A stretch of 64,000 nt of DNA from Stereum hirsutum FP-91666 SS1 (Eukaryota > Basidiomycota > Agaricomycetes > Russulales > Stereaceae), in contig NW_006763133.1 of assembly GCF_000264905.1 (NCBI RefSeq), positions 405,975 to 469,974 of the forward strand, written 5' to 3'. Below are positions 22,281 through 33,945 of this stretch, in pieces. Under the pieces are notes generated by a model. The model made no database searches. It was not told the DNA's origin and was given only the letters and a program-made list of their open reading frames with translations. How positions within the stretch are numbered: the first letter of the stretch is position 1; every line of letters starts with the position of its first letter. Both the position numbers and the translations under genes were made by a program.

Positions 22281-24895
22281 CTATTGCGCATTAATCGGAG
22301 CCAAGGTCCTCCACCACCTAAACCACAATCAGCATCACTTCATCCATTCACACACGCCGCATCCCAAGCTCCCTCATAATAAAAAGAAAAAGAATAATAA
22401 GAAAAAACACTCACTCGCATCTCCCCAACAGCCCATCGTCCGTCACAATCGCCTCCACGACCGGCTCGCTCGGCAGCCCCTCCGTCTGATTAAAAAGCAT
22501 CTCCGTGTGTCCCTCGCTCCACGTTGCCCATGGGGGCGTGATCGTCGAATTGTCGATTTTTTGAGAAGCGTTGAGGAAGAGGGCGGTGTTGAAGAAGGAG
22601 TCGGAGAAGGCGGAGAAGAAGGCGGTTGAGTTGAAGGTACGGGCGGTAGGGGAGCTGGATTGTACGTATATTTAGACGAGGAGTTGGGGGTGGAGTTGGA
22701 CAGGGGCGAGGTGGGTGAGAGTGGGAAAGAGGAGAGGAAGAGATGGAGTACGCACGTTCCGAAGTAGTAGGAGAGGTCTTCACCGTGTGTGGCGGGTGGA
22801 ATGGCAAACTCGCCCTATCATTCATTTTAACGACAGTGTTCCCCAACTGGTTGAAATAAACAGAAAACCGACCTTCCAGGACTTATTCCCGAACGCTTGT
22901 AGTGAAAAGTACGTCGGACAAATGAAGATGTCTGTCGTTCGCGCCACACATCAACATCAGCTTCACTCTCACTCAAAGTAAGCACTCACTTTCGCCCATA
23001 ATTGCATTGGCTTGCAAGACCACATCCGGCAAATCTGAAACATTCGAATACAGATCCACGGTATGCTGTATCTGCTCGGCATTCAGGCGGGAAAATAGCT
23101 GAGTGACGTAGTCTGTGAGCGTGATGTTCGTGCCGTTGAACATGGTCTGGTTGACGAAGAGGTTGCCTTCGAAGGCGTTCGTCACTGCGAGGAGGACTTC
23201 CTACATCGTGAGGTTATGAGGTGAGAACGCGACATGTCAGGTTAGGGAGGGTATGTGAAGAGTGCTAATGATGACCCACCCCGTTGAGTTGCGTTTTGTT
23301 GAGTGTGGCTATGGGACGTTCGATACTGAAATCTCCGTCGATGACAGGTACGAAGGTGAATGTCCCAAAGAAGTTGGCATCGCTCAGGTTGGTATTGGCA
23401 GCGGTCAAGACAGACACGTCAGTGGCTCGCAGACAAGCCAGACGGTCGACAGCGTCCGTGCAGCTAGAAAAACAAGGAAATCAGCACTGAACATTGACGG
23501 GTGCAGTATCGCCTAGCTCGCACTTTGACTGGTCAACTACTTCGGAATATAAAGTCTGCTCTCGTGTCAGCCTTTGACGTTATATACCGACGGCGAAGGG
23601 GATAGATACCTCCGGGATAGTGTCATTGAACTCGTACTGGAAGGGAAGGAAGAGCGAGCTCATCATAGCGGCCCGGAAAAGAGGAGGTTGAGTGTTTCCG
23701 CCGTGTGCCACGACGTGCTGAAGCACGGAACCTGCGCCGGCAGATTCTCCCTGTAGACCATAGTCGGTGATGTATAACCATTGAATATAGCAGGAGAACG
23801 AACCCAGATCGTGACCCTAGTAGGGTCTCCCCCAAATGACGCGATCTTACATTGTAGTTCCGAGTCTACGGTCAGTTTTTATTCAGAACGGAGCAGAAAG
23901 GATAGCGTACATGGTCCTGCACCCATTGCAAAGCGAACTGCTGGTCCACTACAATATACCAGGTTAGACCAAACAAGAACATAAATCGCCCCACACTTAC
24001 ACAATCCCGCATTCAGAGCGCCACCCTCCTTCACCTCATGTCCAGGAAGGAAACCTGCAGTCAAACAAGAACTTAGTCATCCACGGACTCACTAAAAAGA
24101 TTGTGAGGTGAATACCGACCAAAAAGACCGAGTCGATACTGAGGGTTGACGGAGATGACTTGGAACCCTGTCTCTTTGACGAAATCCTGAGCTTCATCGC
24201 TGGCGCTTCCAGCGGCATATCCACCACCTTATTAATTTGGGACGCTTCGTGAATCCAAGCTCACGTCTTCCAAGACTTCAAGGAGAACTTTCACGTACCA
24301 TGGATCCAAACAATAACCGGCAAGCTCGCGTTACTGCTGATGTTCGACGGAACATGGACACTATTCAATCCTAAAATTAGTACAAGGCGCAAAGAGCAGT
24401 AGGCCTTCCGGTGCGAAGAAGAAGCAAAAGAAGTGTACTTCAAGAATAAACAATCTTCACTCGCAGTAGCTCTCTTACTGAGCGAGCGCGACTCGAATGG
24501 GTTGGTCGCCGATGTGCCATCCCCGGCTTGGATGCATTCGTTTGGCTCAGTGGTAGCGTTTTGGATACCGACCATATCGTCTGGAGGTTGCGGGGCTCTC
24601 CATCGAAGCTCACCTGTAATGATAATTGATTCACTCTTGGAAAACGGTCGTAGAGAGGCTGGAAGTACACGTACCCAGAGGCGGACTCGCGTAACGTATA
24701 CCGAGGAAACTGGTCACACCGGTTTCGAACGAGAAATCGGATTGGTAGGTTGCATATCCTGTAACAAAGATAAACACATATACGATCACAGGCGGAATGA
24801 ACAGACGGCACACCTAGGTCCACGGTCAAGGAAGTGTTTTGTGCCAAAGCAAGTGTGGCGACGCACGTCACAAGGGCTACAATTTGAGACAACAT
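22281..24895 (-). CDS. Secreted type-B carboxylesterase/lipase, copy 2
   Basis: This is an alpha/beta-hydrolase of the COesterase family. The start at 24895 gives the signal peptide MLSQIVALVTCVATLALAQ. Joined exons show GYATYQSDFSFETGVTSFLG, SEDCLFLK, LPVIVWIHG then GGYAAGSASDEAQDFVKET (oxyanion hole), YRLGLFGFLPGHEVKEGG, GGDPTRVTIW, GESAGAGS (Ser), VTNAFEGNLFV (Glu) and PPATHGEDLSYYFG (His). The end is RCEWWRTLAPINAQ after a GTGAGT intron, with TAG at 22283-22281. Several N-x-S/T sites fit secretion. It is the most downstream gene of a head-to-tail array of three. Its last two exons are duplicated in the fragment at 21464-21835. Exon phases match the other copies, so all derive from one ancestor. 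Confidence 0.9.
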
Positions 24896-25463
24896 CCCGA
24901 ACAGAGATGGGCAAACTCGACTGTTGACGAACTGTTCCCTTCCTCGTCTCCTTTATATACCAGGGCAAGCTGTGCCCACTTGAAACCAACCCCACATCTC
25001 GTGATCAGGCATCATAGGTCAGGAGGGTCAAGGATACAAATGCAATTCACAGGCAAAAAAGGAAACGGTTTTCACGATGGGAACAGTTCGAGACAGCTTT
25101 GCAACCGAACAGGGTTGTATGGTGAAGAGACATATGAAGAGGCATTTGCATACCCGCATGAATCTTTCACATAGCCTTGAGGACAGTGACGCCAACAATT
25201 GCGGAGTAAGGCCCCGGACGGGATGCCGTTTGACCAACGAACGTACGTTGTATCATCTGGAACCACGGGTGTGAAGCGGGTGAGGTGGATGAGACTCGTG
25301 TCAAATGCATCACGAGGGACGATGTGAACCTTCGACATGAAAAATAACGATCATTGCGAGCATAAATAGGGGACACAGGGGTGGCGGCATGTGTAATACC
25401 AAGAGATCCCTGGACGTGCAGTCATCCTAGATCGGCTTCGCACGCAGTAGATCACGAAGACAC
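24896..25463. other. Spacer between esterase copies 2 and 3
   Basis: No gene is seen. The left end is the promoter of copy 2, with its TATA box at 24952-24960. Confidence 0.5.
24952..24960 (-). promoter_or_regulatory. TATA box of carboxylesterase copy 2
   Basis: GTATATAAA on the minus strand lies about 57 bp upstream of ATG 24895, matching the position in the paralogues. Confidence 0.55.
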
Positions 25464-27975
25464 TCATTGCCCAATGATTTCTCCTAGGGATCCCCACCAC
25501 CTGACGGCACATATAAGTGACTAAAATTAGACGGTACTTTTCTTGGGATCACTCACTCGCAACGCTTCAGGAGCTGTTCGTCGGTCTGAATCGTCTCCAC
25601 AACAGGCTCGTTCGTCGTCGATTGGTTAAACAGCATTTCAGTGTAGTCATCATCCCAGGTAGGCCACTGTGGCGTGATGTTAGAGCCGTTGATCTTGTCG
25701 GACTCGTTGAGGAACACGGTGAAATCGAGGAATGCCCCTGAGAAGGCGTTCAAAAAGTCGGTGTTGTTGAATGTGCGCACTGAAGGATATATGCTGTTGG
25801 TAGTCAGACACACTGGGTGAAAAAAAGTATGGAGGTCGAAAACACACCTTTCATAATAATAGTAGACGTCCTGGCCGTGCGTTGCTGGTGGCACAGCGAA
25901 TTCGCCCTAGATTGCATAATGAATAAGTATCGAAACCTTGGTGCTTGCCTGAAATGAGGATCACACCTTCCAAGAGTTCGCTCCGAAAGCTCTGAGGGTG
26001 TAGTATGTCGGACATATAAAGATACCTAGGATGCAGAGCGATCAGACATCAGTATGTGGAAGGCGAACGGCCACAAAAAGGCCACAAACTTTCTCCCATC
26101 ACAGCCTCGGCCTGAGATAGCGTGTCAGGAAGACTAGGAACATTAGAATAGAGGTCCACTGTGTCTTGAATCTGAGACTCATTTAACCCGTCAAACAGTT
26201 GGCTGACGTAGTCCGCCAGGCTGTAAGAAGTGTTTGCGAAAAATGTGGCATTCACGAAGATGTTTCCCTCGAAGGCATTAGTCACTGCAAGCAGGGCCTC
26301 CTGTACAGTCAATGAGCGCGGGAGCATCGTCGATACGAAGAAAATTTATGACACACCCCGTTAACCTGACCGCGGTTAAGTGTAACCGTTGGTCGCTCGA
26401 CGATGAGCGACCCGTCGACAACAGGAACGAACGCATAAGTACCGTAGAAGTTATTCGCCGCGATAGCAACGTTCGCGGCGCTCAATAGCCCGATATCCGT
26501 AGAGCGAAGGCATTCAAGTGTGTCAGGAGCTTTGGAACAACTAATATTAAAGAATGATCAGCCCGGGAAATGTACAGGTTGTGGACGCAAGATAATCGTA
26601 CTTTGCCGCGTCAACTGTGTCGGAATAAAGTTTCTGGTCCAGATAGCCCTATCAGTCTGCCCCGATCTCAAGCCAAGGATGTGTAATAAAACCTACTTGG
26701 GGAATTGGAGCGTTGTAATCATATTGGAACGGAAGGAAGGACGAGCTCATCATCGCGGCTCGAAACAACGGCGGTTGTGTGTTGCCGCCATGTGCCACAA
26801 CATGCTGGAGTACCGAGCCTGCACCAGCAGACTCACCCTATGTCCAATGATCAGACTCGAATGTGACACCCGGAGATAGAAAAAAAATACCCAGATAGTA
26901 ACTCGCTGTGGGTCTCCGCCAAAGGCCGCGATCTGATGGGATGTTAGCATTGTGTCCCATGCATGAAGTGAACCCTCCAGCGTCTTACATGATCTTGAAC
27001 CCATTGCAGAGCAAACTGTTGATCAACTGCGCAGATGGAGGGTCATTCAGATTTAAGCATTCTGGCAGAAAGAACACTTGGTACTTACGCAGTCCAGCGT
27101 TCAATGCACCGCCGTCATTGACTTCTTGACCAGCGAGGAAACCTGCGTTGAATTCACTGGAATTAGTATACTTTTGTGAGGTAAGTACGAGGATTAAGGT
27201 TGACACGTACCGAATAATCCCAGACGATACTGAATGCTGACGGCTACTACTCGGTAGTCCGACTCTTTGACAAGATCCTGCGCCGTTTCGAGACTAGCGT
27301 TTCCAGCAGTGTATCCACCGCCTATGCGAGACATCGATGAATTCTAGTTATCACTCAATAGTGATGGATACACATACCATGGATCCAAAATACGACTGGT
27401 AAGCTGGCGTTACTGCTAATGTTTGAGGGAGTATGGACGCTGATGGAAGTAAACACGATGAGAAGATATCTGAGGAAGCTAATGGCAAGTGACGTAGGAG
27501 AAACTATACTTGAGGAACAAGCAGTCTTCGCTGTCGGTATCCCTCCTGAGCAGGGATCTCTTCTCGAAAGGGTTCACAGAGGAAACCCCGGTGTATCCCT
27601 GTGGACATTCTGGAGGGAAGGTGGTAGCATTCTGGATACCGCCCACGGAGGCTGGGGGTTGGGGTGCTTGCCACCTCAGTTGACCTACCAGATTTATTTA
27701 TCATGAGTAATCTGACGCACAACATCACGAGTGTTGTAAATAACACTAACCGGTGGGAGGCGCGGCGAAACGCATGCCCAGAAAAGAGGTCACCCCAGTA
27801 TCAAGAGAGAGGTCGGACTGGTAAGTGGCATAGCCTGAATGAGAGGAGATTTAAATAAGTCGGCCTTCAAGATAATAAATACGGAGAACAACTCGCCGAG
27901 GTTTGCAGTTATTGTGGCACTTTGCGCCACAACAAGGTGGACAAGACAGGCCGCGATGATCGTTGACTGCAGCAT
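25464..27975 (-). CDS. Secreted type-B carboxylesterase/lipase, copy 3
   Basis: The start at 27975 gives the signal peptide MLQSTIIAACLVHLVVAQ; an in-frame upstream Met adds only a basic, non-signal extension. Joined exons read SEDCLFLK (from a DSEDCLFLK context), LPVVFWIHG and GGYTAGNAS, YRLGLFGFLAGQEVNDGG, GGDPQRVTIW, GESAGAGS, VTNAFEGNIFV and PPATHGQDVYYYYE, giving Ser, Glu and His of the triad. The C-terminus is RCEWWGSLGEIIGQ with TGA at 25466-25464, after a GTGAGT intron. The architecture is the same as copies 2 and 4. The middle of the array suggests unequal crossing-over. Substrate unknown. Confidence 0.9.
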
Positions 27976-28745
27976 CTCGGTGCTGTGGGTGAAAGAAAAG
28001 AGTGATTTTATCGACGCACCCCAAGGATGTAAATATTTATATGAGCCGGTCTTGATGAGCGCCTGGTATGGTGTCACAAGGCTGTGGACAATTCATTCGG
28101 ATAGCACATTCTCGGACTTGATCCACTTTGTGTTCCTGAGAACAGCCTAGAGGACTATGATACATCTGGAAACGTCTTAGGTCGCAAACATCTACCTCCC
28201 GATCTGTGTGTCGTGTAGCCAGTCATCTACACCGACTACAGGTACACTTGTCATGCTTCCGCGTTTGAATCAAAAAGGTGGAATGCGTACCTGCATCCCT
28301 GCGCTGGTGTTCAATTAATAGCACGACGTCTCATCTTTGTCCGTATTTATGACACTGTGGACCACGCGCACCGCTCAAGCCGCTATCATGATATATCCTT
28401 TCGTTGAGAGGTCGCCTCGCCACGACGGTCTTGATCTTGTGTGGCACTGAGCACAGGTCAGGTGGTATCCGAAGGAAACCTTTTTAGTGGAAACATCTTG
28501 CTAAAATGTGACTCGTGATGCAGAGGTTTGGGCCGGCATTAGCTCTGTAAAGTATCACAACTAGCTGGATCACGGGCACTAAAGGCAATCTTGTATTATC
28601 GAGGCATGCCACATTGCGCAAAAGTAGACGTTGTAAAACAAGACCTATTACACGGCAGTCAATACTGAGGAGGATAATGCGAGGAGGATCATAACGAAGG
28701 GCGTACAGAGGACACAAGAGTTTATGTGGATCAGGATGCCTTGTC
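27976..28745. other. Spacer between esterase copies 3 and 4
   Basis: No gene is seen in 770 bp. It holds the copy 3 promoter (TATAAATAT, minus strand, 28034-28042, about 60 bp upstream of its ATG) and the 3' flank of copy 4. Confidence 0.5.
28034..28042 (-). promoter_or_regulatory. TATA box of carboxylesterase copy 3
   Basis: A minus-strand TATAAATAT element lies about 60 bp upstream of ATG 27975. Confidence 0.5.
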
Positions 28746-31226
28746 TCATTGTCTGTTGACCTCACTCAAACTGCGCCACCACCTATTAAAAATCCACACT
28801 TCAGTGCGGAGCCAGGAAGAGAACGGACAAGATATACTTACTCGCATCGTTCCAAAAGTGCATCATCGGTGGTGATCGTCTGTATCACCGGCTCACTCGA
28901 AGCCGTCAAGTTGAACAACATCTCTGTGTGTCCATTACTCCATTGCGACCACGGCGGCGTGATTGTCGAGGAGTTCAGTTTTTGAGACTCGTTAAGAGAT
29001 GCCGCAAAGTCAAGGAAGGCGCCTGAAAATGCGTTCGAGAAATCTGTGTTTGACTGTGGTTGTTCGTCGGAGGCGCTATGCATGTTAGGTCAGAACGGTC
29101 TTGATAAAATGCGACTAAAAGGGGAAGGGTGGATTCACGATTGGAAGTAGTAGACCAGATCAAGGCCATGCGTAGCTGGCGGGACGGCGAACTCGCCCTG
29201 TATAATATGTGTAACCGTGAGTAAAGACCGATAATAAAAGTATGCAAGATGAACGGACCTTCCAAGCCTCCAATCCGAATGCCTGTAGAGCGTAGTACGT
29301 CGGACATATAAAGATATCTGACGGTTGGAACTTCGGGTGAGACGCTAGTTACCAATCTAGAATGAAACTATTCACTTTCTCCCATCACAGCCTCGGCTTG
29401 GGATAGCACATCGGGGAGGTCAGATACATTAGAGTAAATCTCGACGGTCTGTCGAATCTGTGCCTCGTTCATCAGAGAAAAAAAAGAAGATACATAGTCC
29501 GTCAGAGTGTAACTGGTATTATCGAAGGCCGAGGCGTTGACGAAGATGTTGCCTTCATAGGAGTTAGTCACGGCCAGGAGGGCTTCCTATAAATCAAATC
29601 AGTGGATGAAGTAAATGCGAGTGATGTTCGTCCTTACTCCATTCAACTGACTTCTGTTGAGTAATACGGAGGGCCGATCCACACTGAAAGTGCCGTCCAC
29701 AACCGGTACCCAAGCGTAAGTGCCATAAAAATTGGCGGCCCCAATCTCGTTGTTTGCCTCCGTCAAGATGGACACATCGGCAGAGCGTAGGCAGCTAAGG
29801 GATTCAGAAGAGTTCGTGCAACTGCATAACGCACCATGCAACTTCAATTATACGCAGTCCAGAAGAAAGAAGAAGAAATACCGACTTCGATCGAATCACC
29901 ACTTCCGAGTAGAGTTTCTGTGCCATTCGGAGTCATCAGCGTGCTTCCTAGGCGGGTTAATAGCGAATTAAGTACCTCCGGGATGGTGTCATTGTAATCG
30001 TATTGGAAGGGGAGAAAGGAGGAGCTCATCATGGCAGCCCGGAAGAGAGGAGGCTGCGTGTTTCCTCCATTGGCTACTACGTGCTGAAGAACGGATCCAG
30101 CTCCAGCAGACTCTCCCTGTATGTACCCATAAGTTAATATTACTACTTAGAGTCTGACATCGGGAAAAACAACGGACCCATATTGTGACCTTTGCGGGAT
30201 CGCCACCAAAAGAAGCGATCTACAATAACAATCAATAATAACCTGAGACGCGAAAATTTCAAAAAACCCATACATGGTCTTGAACCCATTGAAGGGCGAA
30301 TTGCTGGTCGACTGTTTTGCAGGAAAGGAATGGATAGTTAGAGGTGTACAGTACACGAAAGTTCAAGTGATGACTTACGCAATCCTGCGTTCAAAACGCC
30401 ATTGTCCTTGACCTCTTGGCCGGGTAAAAATCCTAGGGAGATATCAGTCGACAGTTGATACTTCGTGGAAAGGCAATCGTCGTACCGAACAGCCCTAGGC
30501 GATACTGTGCATTGACGGAGATCACCTGGTACCCAGACTCCTTGACGAAGTCTTGAGCAGGTTCGGTCCCATTCCCCGACACGTACCCTCCACCTAAGTA
30601 ATGAATCAATATAGCATAGGTCAGATGGATGGAGAGCGACACACCGTGAATCCAGAAGATTACTGGAAGGCGAGAATTGCTGCTGAAGTTGGACGGGATA
30701 TGTACGCTGCGGGGAATTCTAGTTAGTACAGGCGAGAAACAGAGGTACAGTTATTGCCGCCCACTTCAAAAAGAGACAGTCCTCACTGTCAGTTGATCGT
30801 TTCACCAATGACCGCCTCTCAAAAGGGTTCGTGGCAGAGAGACCGTTGGACCCCTGGATGCACTCGTGCGGAAGGACGGTTGCCTGCTGAATGTCGCTTT
30901 CGTTGGCAGGGCGCTGTGGAGGCTGCCAGCGGAGTTCACCTAAATCCCCAGGATCATGTCCATACCTCGCTCTAGCTGTGATTGCACTGGAGTACTAGGG
31001 TTACGTACCAACTGGAGGACTTGCGTAGCGTATCCCTAAGAAACTCGTCACGCCTGATGCAAGTGAAACGTTCGACTGGTACGTGGCATACCCTGATGTA
31101 CGATTGATGAAATGCCTCTCTAAACTGACACTCAAGTGACTCACCAAGATCAACGGTCAAAGTTGTGTTCTGCGCCAGCGTGAAAGGTACAAGACAGGCC
31201 GCGATAATGAGGAGACGCGGCATCAT
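28746..31226 (-). CDS. Secreted type-B carboxylesterase/lipase, copy 4
   Basis: The start at 31226 (MMPRLLIIAACLVPFTLAQ) gives a clear signal peptide; the second Met is equally good. Joined exons show VTSFLGIRYASPPVG, DSEDCLFLK, LPVIFWIHG and GGYVSGNGTEPAQDFVKES, YRLGLFGFLPGQEVKDNG, GGDPAKVTIW, GESAGAGS (Ser), VTNSYEGNIFV (Glu) and PPATHGLDLVYYFQ (His). The last exon gives CEWWRSLSEVNRQ with TGA at 28748-28746. It is the first (most 5') gene of the array. Sequence around 29870-29990 (between YDYNDTIPE and the next conserved block) is the least certain part of the exon model. Confidence 0.88.
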
Positions 31227-31962
31227 CGTGGTGGAATGAACCTTGGGGAGAGGTCAACGATGAGTCGAACAATGCACCACGACTGGTCTTATATCATTAG
31301 ATTTAGGGGTGGGGATTGCATCAGTCACATGAGTGATGAGTATTATTATTCGGGTCTTTGAACGATGTTGGACTACACAAGGAGTCATGACCAGACCCCC
31401 AAGGAGATGGAAGCTGATGGGGAGTTTAGCGCCGCATTGAGTTGGGCTATGTAAGTGGATTGGTAACTTTGAAGTCATGCCGTGAGTTTCACAACTGTAG
31501 CAAGACCTGAAACAGCTCAGTGTTTTTATTCATGCAAGACAGTGCGCGTCAGACAAAAGAACGAACCGTTGTAGTAATTGTACCTAACAGCATTTTGTTC
31601 GGACCGCATTGCTAGACACACACTGCTCACTCCAACTGCATCGACACATCAATTCCGATGATCTCAAGAGGGGAAATCATGGGTCACAAGCTCATTGATG
31701 AAGGATAATAACCGTGCAACGGTCTGGTGCAAAGGGACAGAAACAAGTCGAAGGCCGGGTGCGGAAAACGAACAACCATGGCCGGGAACTCCCGAGCATT
31801 TCCGCCACAGCTGGGCCATACTTATTCACGACTCGCGCGACGACTCTATACAGAACTCAAGATCAAACGGTCAACAGAAACTGAATAAGTTATCATACAT
31901 GTAACATAATCGCTCTAATCTCGAGCAGTAACCATACACGAGCCGTCGGTAAGATGGGTATC
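31227..31962. other. Intergenic, upstream of esterase copy 4
   Basis: No coding region is recognised. A TATA-like GATATAAGA (minus, 31287-31295) sits about 60 bp upstream of copy 4. Confidence 0.5.
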
Positions 31963-32918
31963 CTAATATGCCAAAGTAACGCCTTTGCCCTCAAAAGCAT
32001 CCCACTCGTGCCCAAGAAGCCTCTCCGCTATAAAGTGCGCCACATCTTGTCGACTAATCGTATAACCGCCCTTAATCGCCAGATCACCCTCTGACCTGAT
32101 CCGATACTTCCCTTTACACTCCCCCTGCGTCAACAATGCCGGCCTCACAATGACCACGCCCTTCAGCTCTCCCTTCCCTGGCAATCCCGCAGTCTCCTTC
32201 CAATTCCCTGCGAGAATGTGTTCTTCGGGTTCGGGTTCGCCGAGCACGTGCGCGAGAATTCTTTCGGCACCAAGTTTGTCGTTGTGAGGGGAGTGTAGGG
32301 TACGATATAGGAGACGAACGGCGAAAGGGAGTGTGGCGTTACTTTCGCGTGTAAGTCCACTCGATGTGAGGGCTACGATGCGTGGGGGTGTAGAGGTGCG
32401 AGGCATTGTGGAGAGGGCGTTGAGGAGGGAGTGGGAGCAGAGGTCAGGTGGGTCAAGAAGGAGACCACCATTTAGGTGGAAGGTGGGATAGCCGCCTAAA
32501 AATGTAGAGTTCAACGCCACAATTCCGGGGAGCGTCAGATAGAAAGAGACGCTGCGACTCACCAACGGTGAAGAGTAGGACGTTGACTTGTCCATCAAGT
32601 TCCGGTGAGGAACCTGGAACGGTTTGGCCGGCTATCTCCCAGCCTTTACGGACATCCGCCTTCACTAGCGCATCTCCCTTCACGATTCGGGCCTTGCCTT
32701 TCTTAACGAATCCTTGGATGTCGCCGTCGTCGTCGAAGCAAGAAGGGTTCCGGACAAGGAATGTCACTATGCAGCCTTTACCTGTGGGCGACCTGTCAGA
32801 TCCATGCAAGCTAGATGCAAAAGCTACACAGGAACTTACGAAGCAGTCTGAGGCTAGCATAGTACCCGATGTTACGTGAGCCGCCGATAGTGTAGACCTT
32901 CATGATAGTTGAAGTCAT
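31963..32918 (-). CDS. NAD(P)-binding Rossmann protein (NmrA/atypical SDR-like)
   Basis: Three exons encode about 290 residues. The N-terminus MTSTIMKVYTIGGSRNIGYY carries a Rossmann turn of the atypical short-chain dehydrogenase type (GGSRNIG), followed by YASLRLLRKGCIVTFLVRNP (NADP-selective context after beta-2). Later segments RIVALTSSGLTRE, GVVIVRPALLTQGECKG and YTISRQDVAHFIAERLL are typical of NAD(P)H-binding/NmrA-like proteins. Introns lie after LLR and after LLFTVG. The stop TAG is at 31965-31963. It is adjacent to, and on the same strand as, the esterase array, but a shared role is only a guess. It could be an oxidoreductase or an NADPH-sensing regulator. Confidence 0.78.
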
Positions 32919-33542
32919 GGCGAATAATGGTATGAAAGCCAAGTGATATGAAGTAAGGTGTTGGATGTGGAAGGCGGAGGTGAAGAATGGTCCTAGTCAA
33001 AGCGGCGGGTGGTCCGTTTATAAAGGTAGCTTCACGGTGAGGAGGGCTCCGCTCCGAGTCATCGCTCGAGCGGATGAATACGTGTTCCCTGTATGTCGCA
33101 GCAGTCGCCCAGCCTGTATACGTGTCGACTAACGACCCAGAGACGACAAGCGTCCAGCACGCCGATAGCATTCGCGTCGTCCATCAGTCGCCCACCAGCT
33201 TCCACTGTACACTGTGAAAGACAACGCGGCGGCAGCCAGGGTGACAAAGTGCTAAACGCTCTCGCACGCAAATGGCATGCTGTGTTTAAGATTGAATGCC
33301 ATCTGTATCGCTCCAAAATTTCAGCAGACGGTCACAGACATCGACTTCAGGTTATGAAATGAGGCCTAAGCGACATCAACAAGGCAAACCATGTTCGTGA
33401 TGGGCACAGGCAGCACAAGTAGCCAGAGGGAAGGAGAGGTATTTTGCCACATGTTGGAGGTTGGAAAGTAGTGGAACGGGCAACAGAGGCGATGCGAGCT
33501 GCCCATCCAAGTGCCCGGGGTCCTGGGTGGCAATTGTGGCGA

Positions 33543-33945
33543 TCAGTACAGTGTAGGCCCACTCCTTGATCCAACCCCGGTCCTTGATCCGCTGCAATTC
33601 GGTTGCCCACAGCTCCTCTCCCTTTGGTATCACTCCAAAAAAATGTGAATACAGGATACTTGAACACATATCAAGATCACACATGAGCCTGGCTCGTTGT
33701 TGTAAGGGGGAATCATGTGGCGTGGGGTTGGATCAAGGAGTGAATTTTTGTGGCGCTCAGTGCCACACCACCTTTTGATCTCCCGAGAATGCATATTCAC
33801 CTTGGGCACCCTGTGTAATTTATTCTGAGGACCTTAATAGGTGCTTTCGACCCTAAAGCCAACAGCTTGAATGAGTGTAGAAAGGGACGCGAGAAAATGA
33901 TTTAAGTCTAAGTGGCGGATCAAGGAGTGGGCCTACACTGTACTC
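33543..33945. repeat. Inverted repeat set around GGATCAAGGAGTG
   Basis: The arm TACAGTGTAGGCCCACTCC plus TTGATCC (about 33546-33571) is exactly complementary to GGATCAAGGAGTGGGCC plus TACACTGTA (about 33916-33941). A 19-nt part, CACTCCTTGATCCAACCCC (33559-33577), is also inverted at 33724-33742. So three copies exist, two on the plus strand and one on the minus. Both 26-nt arms can be read as IKEWAYTVL, suggesting coding origin. Confidence 0.8.

Larger units (their letters stand above)
21070..22680. repeat. Partial tandem duplication, two units of about 0.8 kb
   Basis: Unit 1 (about 21070-21865) and unit 2 (about 21880-22680) match along their length at an offset of 795-813 bp. Each contains the BTB 3' end (GTGGGCGGA.TGGGTTGG at 21081 and 21894), an intergenic part (CTGTATAACGGTGTGCTTG at 21241 and 22036; CTGATAAATATATAC at 21391 and 22194) and the 3' end of a carboxylesterase on the minus strand. 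Breakpoints appear to lie in the last BTB exon and in an esterase intron. Many substitutions and small indels show it is not recent. Confidence 0.88.
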
